From NCBI GenBank assembly GCA_900754715.1, contig CAAEDX010000008.1, positions 1-11,517 of the forward strand: 11,517 nt of DNA, in the 5' to 3' direction. Under the pieces are notes generated by a model, which did no database searches, was not told the origin of the DNA, and was given only the letters and a program-made list of their open reading frames with translations. Position 1 is the first letter of the stretch, and every line of letters begins with the position of its first letter. This DNA is from Erysipelotrichaceae bacterium (GTDB taxonomy: Bacteria > Bacillota_I > Bacilli_A > Erysipelotrichales > Erysipelotrichaceae). Both the position numbers and the translations under genes were made by a program. Positions 7,493 through 11,517 of this stretch are shown here, piece by piece.

Positions 7493-7859
7493 GAAGGGAG
7501 CGCCGTATTTGCGAAATACCGCAAGCTTTGCATCTTATGCTTATCCGCTAGCAGCATCGTCTTGCTTTTCCTCATCGTTTTGTCCGAATCCAGGAGGCCA
7601 AGGAATTCGGCTCGCCATTTTGGATCCTTCATCAGCGCTACGAACGAAGAGGGCTCGATCATGCTGATGTATGATGATGCGGCCATCAGCACTGATAAGC
7701 TGCATTGATCGAAACGATGAGAGAAACATGGATGCGATCGGATGAAAAAGACGTGACCGCCAGTTTTCAAAAGAACGAAGACACGATGATGGCAACCATC
7801 TGGAACAGATGTCATCCGCTCATCTGTTTGCATGAAAACAGCAACGAGGAGGATATGCG
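7493..7859. other. 370-base gap with several hairpins, no convincing gene
   Basis: Between the rel terminator and the first GNAT gene no reading frame has both a ribosome binding site and a recognisable product. Short perfect hairpins are dense. GTATTT/AAATAC lies at 7505-7519 and overlaps TTGCG/CGCAA at 7509-7524. CCGAATCC pairs with GGATTCGG less one bulged A at 7584-7610. A chain of four hairpins lies at 7788-7841. A minus-strand frame (complement of 7462-7833, 123 residues) runs into the rel terminator and lacks a ribosome binding site. It may be chance or a decayed gene. No clear promoter for the GNAT pair was found. Confidence 0.5.
7788..7841 (+). promoter_or_regulatory. Chain of mutually exclusive hairpins in the GNAT leader
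   Basis: Four perfect hairpins share arms in sequence. A is GATGG/CCATC (7788-7800). B is CATCTG/CAGATG with a GAA loop (7797-7811). C is AACAGATG/CATCTGTT with a 9-base loop (7804-7828), the most stable. D is CTGTTT/AAACAG (7824-7841). A excludes B, B excludes C and C excludes D. The ribosome binding site GAGGAGG begins at 7846, right after D. The arrangement could tune translation of the next gene; it has no T-run and so is not a terminator. Confidence 0.35.
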
Positions 7860-8306
7860 ATGATACGTGAAATCAAGGATAAAGCAGCGATTGCGGCGGC
7901 GCTTGAGCTGATATGGGTGACATTCCTGCAATTTGAAGCGCCTGACTATTCAGATGAAGGCATTCAGGCATTCCGCAGCTTCATCGACGATGAAGATATC
8001 ATCGCTTCTCTGGAATTTTGGGGAGACTATGCGGGTGATGAGCTGAGAGGGACGATCGCCGCCAATGAGGATCGCCGGCACATCTGCTGTTTTTTCGTCA
8101 AGGCCCGTTATCACAGACAGGGGATCGGAAGAGCGCTGTGGGAGCATCTCCTGAACAGCAGCGATCATCAGGTCTATACGGTGCATGCCTCTCCTTATGT
8201 GGTCCCGGTCTATCACAAATTAGGCTTTGTGGAGATGAGCGAGGAACAGACAGCTGATGGGATGCGATTTGAAAGAAAAAAAGACCATGGAATTCAGGAT
8301 AGATGA
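7860..8306 (+). CDS. GNAT family N-acetyltransferase (first of a pair)
   Basis: Acetyl-CoA-dependent acetyltransferase of 148 residues, cytoplasmic, substrate unknown. The acetyl-CoA binding motif A is clear: a hydrophobic strand ICCFFV (75-80) followed by RYHRQGIGRALW (83-94), with the Q/RxxGxG/A signature at R86-A92. Near the end, VYHKLGF (117-123) is the usual strand and Tyr of the GNAT fold. The N-terminal half (FEAPDYSDEGIQAFRSF) resembles small GNATs of unknown substrate. GAGGAGG at 7846-7852 is seven bases before the ATG. The gene overlaps the next by about 20 bases, so the two are likely cotranscribed. In B. subtilis, dtd follows rel; these genes take that position here, so they are accessory to the conserved cluster. 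Confidence 0.88.
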   Translation: MIREIKDKAAIAAALELIWVTFLQFEAPDYSDEGIQAFRSFIDDEDIIASLEFWGDYAGDELRGTIAANEDRRHICCFFVKARYHRQGIGRALWEHLLNSSDHQVYTVHASPYVVPVYHKLGFVEMSEEQTADGMRFERKKDHGIQDR

Positions 8307-8682
8307 CAAACTGCTTGATGCTTCGCTATTTCTGCCATTCGTCGATCAAGTCTGGCCGGGCGCCTATGACATGGAGAAGACGGAAAGCGCATTGGCGAAA
8401 ACGCTGAACATCACGGCTTACGATGGAGATAAACTGGTAGGATGCCTGCGCATCCTGTCAGATGGATATTTCTTCGGGACGATCACTGAGCTGCTCGTCC
8501 TTCCGCAGTATCAGAAACAAGGGATCGGAAGCCATCTCTTGCGGCTGGCTAAAGCGCATGCGCCAAGCATGCTGTATTTTGGCGCCCAGCCGGGAATGGA
8601 AGCATTTTATGAAAAGAACGGCTGCCATAAAAGCTTACAGTCGTTTATGATCGAAAAACAGCGTGACCAAAGCGCAAGGTGA
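8287..8682 (+). CDS. GNAT family N-acetyltransferase (second of a pair)
   Basis: Second small acetyltransferase, 131 residues from the preferred ATG. Motif A is TELLVLPQYQKQGIG (67-81), with Q76-G81 forming the QxxGxG acetyl-CoA loop, then SHLLRLAK. FYEKNGC (107-113) is the late GNAT motif. An in-frame ATG at 8257, deep inside the upstream gene, would add ten residues unlike a GNAT N-terminus. MEFRIDDKLL from 8287 looks more natural, with only the purine-rich AAAGAAAAAAAG upstream, so initiation may depend on coupling to the first GNAT gene. The two proteins are not close copies; they share little beyond the acetyl-CoA motif. A seven-base perfect hairpin (8672-8691, GCGCAAG/CTTGCGC) spans its stop codon but has no T-run. 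Confidence 0.85.
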   Translation: MEFRIDDKLLDASLFLPFVDQVWPGAYDMEKTESALAKTLNITAYDGDKLVGCLRILSDGYFFGTITELLVLPQYQKQGIGSHLLRLAKAHAPSMLYFGAQPGMEAFYEKNGCHKSLQSFMIEKQRDQSAR

Positions 8683-8878
8683 AGCTTGCGCGTCCAGGAT
8701 ATGCTGCTTTGCGTTAAAAAAGATGCCAGTCTATTTTTGGAAGACACCATTGGCGCATCATGATATGCTGTTCCTTTTTTTGCATGGATGATGCCTTTGG
8801 TCCCATGCGCCATAGAAGATTCAGATTATCAGCGCTGATATGTGATCGCTTTGAGATATGAGCGTTATCTGGAAAAGT
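8683..8878. other. Convergent spacer with inverted repeats
   Basis: No gene is seen between the GNAT pair and the minus-strand YdcF-like gene. The spacer holds an eight-base perfect inverted repeat, TGGCGCAT (8751-8758) and ATGCGCCA (8805-8812), flanking 46 bases. It also holds a 14-base perfect palindrome, TATCAGCGCTGATA (8827-8840), and AGATA/TATCT nearby. Both flanking genes end here, so the palindrome does not sit where an operator would be expected. Confidence 0.5.
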
Positions 8879-8914
8879 AAAAAAGTCGGCTCAGCGTATG
8901 CTGTACCGGCTTTT
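8879..8914. terminator. Bidirectional terminator between convergent genes
   Basis: AAAAG, CGG and CAGC on the left (8881-8895) pair with GCTG, CCG and CTTTT on the right (8900-8914), with small internal mismatches and a GTAT loop. The plus strand continues CTTTTCAGCGTTTT, and the minus strand continues CTTTTTTACTTTT. It touches the stop codon of the minus-strand gene and can serve both directions, better on the minus strand. Confidence 0.65.
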
Positions 8915-9483
8915 CAGCGTTTTCGCCATTTCAGTTTCAGCTCGGTCCACAGGCATTTATACATGCAGAACCATTCCTGGGGCCAGTGCTTCAGCTTGTC
9001 TTTCTCGCTGTATGCGCTGACGCAATAATCATCGAAATAGCGTTTGGCAAAATAATTGGCGCGCCGGGCATGAAAAGGCGAAGTGATGATGATCGCACTT
9101 TGGCAATGGTGCTTTTTCCACAGTGGCTCTGCGCAGGTGAAGTTTTCATAGGTGTTTCTGGCTTTGGTCTCACACTCATGCGGGATGTCTTGCTGGGCAA
9201 GCACATAGGCCATCATGTGCTCGGCTTCATTGTATTCGTTTTTCACGCAGCTGCCGCTGATGATGAGCAGCCGGTAGGCATGCTGGCGATAAAGACGGAG
9301 CGCGTGATCGCTGCGCCGTTTCTGCATGCGGCTCAATGATCCGTCCTCCTTGCAAGGGCAGCCAAGCACGAGCGCCAGATCATAAGTCTGTTCTTTTCGT
9401 GCAGGCGGCTTTGGGAAGAAGATGAACAATGGCAGGGTGAGCAGGATCAGGAGGATGAGCAGGCTAATGATCAAGATCTTCAT
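8914..9483 (-). CDS. YdcF/SanA-like DUF218 membrane-anchored protein
   Basis: Protein of 189 residues with one N-terminal membrane segment (about 3-23, MKILIISLLILLILL onward) and no cleavage motif seen, then a DUF218 (YdcF-like) domain. Family marks: LALVLGCPCKEDGSLS at 36-51, SDHALRLY at 58-65, LLIISGSCVKNEYNEAEHM at 72-90, ARNTYENF at 108-115 and IITSPFHARRA at 132-142. This set is conserved in E. coli SanA/YdcF and in ElyC, proteins linked to envelope integrity, though biochemical roles are uncertain. An upstream ATG at 9546 lies deep in tmcAL and would put a charged stretch before the membrane segment. The ATG at 9483 has GGAGG about ten bases upstream and is chosen. The gene overlaps the tmcAL end by 20 bases, so the pair is likely one transcript. 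Confidence 0.88.
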   Translation of the reverse strand: MKILIISLLILLILLTLPLFIFFPKPPARKEQTYDLALVLGCPCKEDGSLSRMQKRRSDHALRLYRQHAYRLLIISGSCVKNEYNEAEHMMAYVLAQQDIPHECETKARNTYENFTCAEPLWKKHHCQSAIIITSPFHARRANYFAKRYFDDYCVSAYSEKDKLKHWPQEWFCMYKCLWTELKLKWRKR

Positions 9484-10564
9484 AAATCGGGGCCTCCAGT
9501 TCTCTTTGCATGAGCGCCTTGCGCGCTTGTGGATCTGCGTAAGCATACAATGCGGCCGCTTTCAGCTCGCTGTCGCGGTAAAAGGCGGGAAGGTCCGCGA
9601 AACGCGACACGAGCAGGATGTTTTTTTGCCGCAGCTGCTTCAGCAGCTTCCGGGCACGCTGATCGAACGCGAGCGGGCGAAGATGCGTGATCTGCCGGTG
9701 TGAATCGGCTTGTTCACGTGTGGTCTGCAGCAGGTAATGGATCAAGGTGCGGCGGATGCGGCTGGCGGTGCAGCGCGCGCTGACACAGCGGTTCAGGAAA
9801 GCGGCAAAAGTATCTTCTTGTGCCGCTTGCTTAAGCAGGTGCTCGATGCCTTCGTCCATCAGGAAAAAGCGCTTCATGTCTTCGGGGTCATCAAGCAGCA
9901 GCCGCGTCTGCAAATAAGGATAGAGCGTTTCCATCGTATGCGCGGCGTGCATCGCTGCCTGCATGGGCGTAAATGCGCTGACATTTTCGCCTTGCAGGAA
10001 ATGTGTGCGGATGGCCGTGGCCGAAGCGATGTGCGTATCGATGCCAGTATCGTGATAAGCGTTGGTGCGCTGGATGCACACGGTGCGCAGCTGATGCGCC
10101 TGCGCGGCGCGGATGTAGCAGAGACCGAGGATGTCATTTGGGGACATCGGCCCGGCCAGCGCCTCATACTGGCGGACGGTGCTTATGCCGTTTCCTTGGG
10201 GGTGAAAGTCAGTCAATGTTTCCGCAAGCTGGCGCAGGCGGTCGATATCATTGGATTCGCTGCCGAAGACGATGGTGTCAGCGCCGGCAAGGGCGAGGAT
10301 GTCCACGGCCGCAGAAGCGAAAAAGGCGGCGCTTTGTACCGCGTGGATGGTCGGCAGCTCCAGCACCAGATCCACGCCATGGTGCAGGGCCGCTCTTGCT
10401 CGTTCCCACTTATCGGCGATGGCGGGCTCGCCGCGCTGGACGAAATGAGGGCTCATGACCGCGATGAGCAGGTCGCAGCCGCTTTTGGCGCGAGCCTGCT
10501 CGATATGAAGGATATGCCCATTGTGGAACGGGTTGTATTCGACAACGATGCCGCAGACTTTCAT
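9464..10564 (-). CDS. tmcAL: tRNA(Met) cytidine acetate ligase TmcAL (YlbM)
   Basis: Makes N4-acetylcytidine at the wobble base of elongator tRNA-Met, using acetate and ATP; described for B. subtilis YlbM and widespread in Bacillota. The 366 residues carry the nucleotidyltransferase-like N-terminus VEYNPFHNGH (8-17, with an HxGH-type motif at 14-17), SPHFVQRGEPAI (38-49), DLVLELP (65-71), GSES (101-104), SPNDILGLCY (141-150) and SATAIR (181-186). A C-terminal helical domain includes CTASRIRR (265-272). This is somewhat shorter than the B. subtilis protein. A GAGGTGAGG ribosome binding site on the minus strand lies just before the ATG. It is transcribed divergently from the hydrolase gene. The reading frame is intact and all signature motifs are present. 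Confidence 0.95.
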   Translation of the reverse strand: MKVCGIVVEYNPFHNGHILHIEQARAKSGCDLLIAVMSPHFVQRGEPAIADKWERARAALHHGVDLVLELPTIHAVQSAAFFASAAVDILALAGADTIVFGSESNDIDRLRQLAETLTDFHPQGNGISTVRQYEALAGPMSPNDILGLCYIRAAQAHQLRTVCIQRTNAYHDTGIDTHIASATAIRTHFLQGENVSAFTPMQAAMHAAHTMETLYPYLQTRLLLDDPEDMKRFFLMDEGIEHLLKQAAQEDTFAAFLNRCVSARCTASRIRRTLIHYLLQTTREQADSHRQITHLRPLAFDQRARKLLKQLRQKNILLVSRFADLPAFYRDSELKAAALYAYADPQARKALMQRELEAPIYEDLDH

Positions 10565-10584
10565 GACCTCACCTCAATGTCATA

Positions 10585-10593
10585 AATATAGCA
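10585..10593 (-). promoter_or_regulatory. Extended -10 element of tmcAL
   Basis: Read on the minus strand, TGCTATATT (10593 down to 10585) is an extended -10 with 5 of 6 matches to TATAAT. No credible -35 is found. Transcription would start near 10578, leaving a short leader that just holds the ribosome binding site. Confidence 0.5.
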
Positions 10594-10608
10594 TAAAAGC
10601 AGGGGGAA

Positions 10609-10617
10609 TGATATAAT
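10609..10617 (+). promoter_or_regulatory. Extended -10 element of the hydrolase gene
   Basis: TGATATAAT has a perfect -10 with the upstream TG, identical to the comN promoter. The -35 region (TAGCAT at 10589-10594) is poor. It lies back to back with the tmcAL element, 22 bases apart, so the two polymerase sites overlap and may compete. Confidence 0.65.
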
Positions 10618-10634
10618 TTTGAGGGAGGGATTCA

Positions 10635-11517
10635 ATGAGACAGGAACATCTGCGCATGCCTTCGGATGAAGATGGGCTCATGCTTCATGGCCTGCTGCAG
10701 CTGCCGCAGGGAGAAGCAGAGGGCATCGTCCATCTGGTGCATGGCATGTGCGACCATAAGGAACGTTATCAGCACATGCTTGATTTTTTCAGCGCGCATG
10801 GGTATGTCACGGTGATCTTTGATCTGCGCGGACATGGAGAGAGCGTGCGTGATCCTAGAGACCTCGGCTATTTTTATGATGACAGCGGGGTCTGGCTCGT
10901 GCGGGACATCCATCAGGTCGTGCATCGGATGAAGGAACGCTTTGGCGATCTGCCTTATTTTCTCTTTGGCCACAGCATGGGCTCGCTTGCCGCACGCTGC
11001 TATGTGCGTCATTATGATTACGAAGTGGATGGCGTGATCTTATGCGGGACGCCCGCTTATGATCCGCTCGTTCCCTTTGCCATGGTGCTGTGCGCATTGC
11101 TGCGCCGCATCCAGGGTGATTATGCCCGCAGCAAGCTGTTCGATCGCCTGGCGCTTGGTCCGTATGAAAAGGCATTTCCGCAGGGCAGGCACGCCTGGAT
11201 CTCTTCTGACACAGAAATCGTCAGACGTTACGACGCTGATCCGCTGTGCACTTTCGCTTTTACGCTCAATGGCTATCAGAATCTGTTTGCCATGATGTAT
11301 GACGCTTATGATGAAGAGGGTTGGCTGCTTCGTCATCCTGAATTGCCTTTTCTCTTCATCGCGGGGGAAGAGGATCCGGTGATCCGCTCGCTGCCGGCCT
11401 GGGAGCGTGCTATGCGGCGGCTGCAAAAGAGCGGTTATTCACGCATCATGAAGAAGACTTATCCGCATGCGCGTCATGAGCTGATCAATGAATATTGCGC
11501 GCAGACCGTGATGGAAG
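10635..11517 (+). CDS. Alpha/beta hydrolase, S33/monoacylglycerol-lipase type (partial)
   Basis: Open frame running off the window end; 294 codons are present and the C-terminus is missing. It reads as a serine hydrolase of the lysophospholipase/monoacylglycerol lipase group (Hydrolase_4). HGM at 36-38 is the oxyanion-hole strand, DLRGHGES lies at 63-70, and the nucleophile elbow is GHSMGS at 112-117 with Ser114. The likely acid is Asp247 in GEEDP (244-248) and the likely base is His281 in ARHELINE (279-286). A lid region lies between about 140 and 220. All three catalytic residues fall within the visible part, so little is probably missing. No signal peptide is seen, so it should be cytoplasmic. 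The ATG at 10635 follows GGGAGGGA (10623-10630) by four bases. The substrate is unknown; short-chain esters or lysolipids are usual for the family. Confidence 0.9.
   Translation, partial: MRQEHLRMPSDEDGLMLHGLLQLPQGEAEGIVHLVHGMCDHKERYQHMLDFFSAHGYVTVIFDLRGHGESVRDPRDLGYFYDDSGVWLVRDIHQVVHRMKERFGDLPYFLFGHSMGSLAARCYVRHYDYEVDGVILCGTPAYDPLVPFAMVLCALLRRIQGDYARSKLFDRLALGPYEKAFPQGRHAWISSDTEIVRRYDADPLCTFAFTLNGYQNLFAMMYDAYDEEGWLLRHPELPFLFIAGEEDPVIRSLPAWERAMRRLQKSGYSRIMKKTYPHARHELINEYCAQTVME

Noticed and set aside
7457..7708. 83-codon plus-strand frame with a hydrophobic stretch starting at a TTG in the rel stop region
   Set aside because: It runs through the rel terminator stem, starts at a TTG without a ribosome binding site, and resembles no family.
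7462..7833. 123-codon minus-strand frame opposite the rel-GNAT gap
   Set aside because: No ribosome binding site at any Met; its 3' end lies in the rel terminator. Kept only as a remark about possible gene decay.
7717..7863. 48-codon plus-strand frame whose TGA overlaps the first GNAT ATG by four bases
   Set aside because: The overlap looks like coupling, but there is no ribosome binding site before its ATG and the sequence has no recognisable features. The terminal codons are simply the next gene's ribosome binding site.
8672..8691. Seven-base perfect hairpin at the end of the second GNAT gene as a terminator
   Set aside because: No T-run follows (GTCCAGG), so termination is more likely at 8879-8914.
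9710..10585. 291-codon plus-strand frame opposite tmcAL
   Set aside because: tmcAL on the minus strand has clear family motifs; the long opposite frame is an effect of GC-rich codons.
1..11517. CRISPR arrays, insertion sequences, tRNA or rRNA genes, phage genes
   Set aside because: No spaced direct repeats, transposase-like frames, cloverleaf sequences or phage proteins were seen on either strand.

Overview
This window is an ordinary chromosomal segment of a low- to mid-GC member of the Bacillota. The plus strand starts with comN-like gene, fused secDF, recJ, apt and rel in that order, the arrangement known from Bacillus subtilis and relatives. A fused SecDF, a bifunctional long Rel, strong AGGAGG-type ribosome binding sites and extended -10 (TGnTATAAT) promoters all fit that phylum. 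TmcAL (YlbM) is also typical of Bacillota. The fairly GC-balanced codon use and compact RecJ would suit Erysipelotrichia-like gut Firmicutes, but this is an inference and no marker here fixes the genus.

Layout. Positions 1-4339 hold a cluster read from an extended -10 promoter: a ComN-like post-transcriptional regulator, SecDF (protein export motor) and RecJ (5'-3' ssDNA exonuclease), closed by an intrinsic terminator. A gap of about 340 bases follows. It holds a possible independent small transcript or structured leader (a three-helix fold plus a 10-codon ORF with a very strong ribosome binding site). The gap ends with the extended -10 promoter of apt (purine salvage). Apt ends inside an intrinsic terminator whose loop carries its stop codon, and rel (ppGpp synthetase/hydrolase) starts just after. 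So apt and rel probably share a transcript with partial termination between them. Rel has its own strong terminator.

After rel comes a 370-base stretch rich in short hairpins with no convincing gene, then two overlapping GNAT acetyltransferase genes. These face a minus-strand pair, tmcAL (tRNA-Met wobble cytidine acetate ligase) and a membrane-anchored YdcF/DUF218 protein, across a 230-base convergent spacer with a bidirectional terminator. tmcAL and a plus-strand alpha/beta hydrolase (cut by the window end) are fired from a compact divergent promoter region.

Start corrections: ribosome binding site positions argue for internal starts in comN (110), apt (4705), rel (5262), the second GNAT (8287) and the YdcF-like gene (9483) rather than the most upstream start codons.

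No clearly new biological system is visible. The best candidates for a second look are the structured RNA and orphan mini-ORF at 4403-4594, the chain of mutually exclusive hairpins in front of the first GNAT gene at 7788-7841, and the palindromes in the convergent spacer at 8751-8840. All three rest on hand-found base pairing and could be chance.
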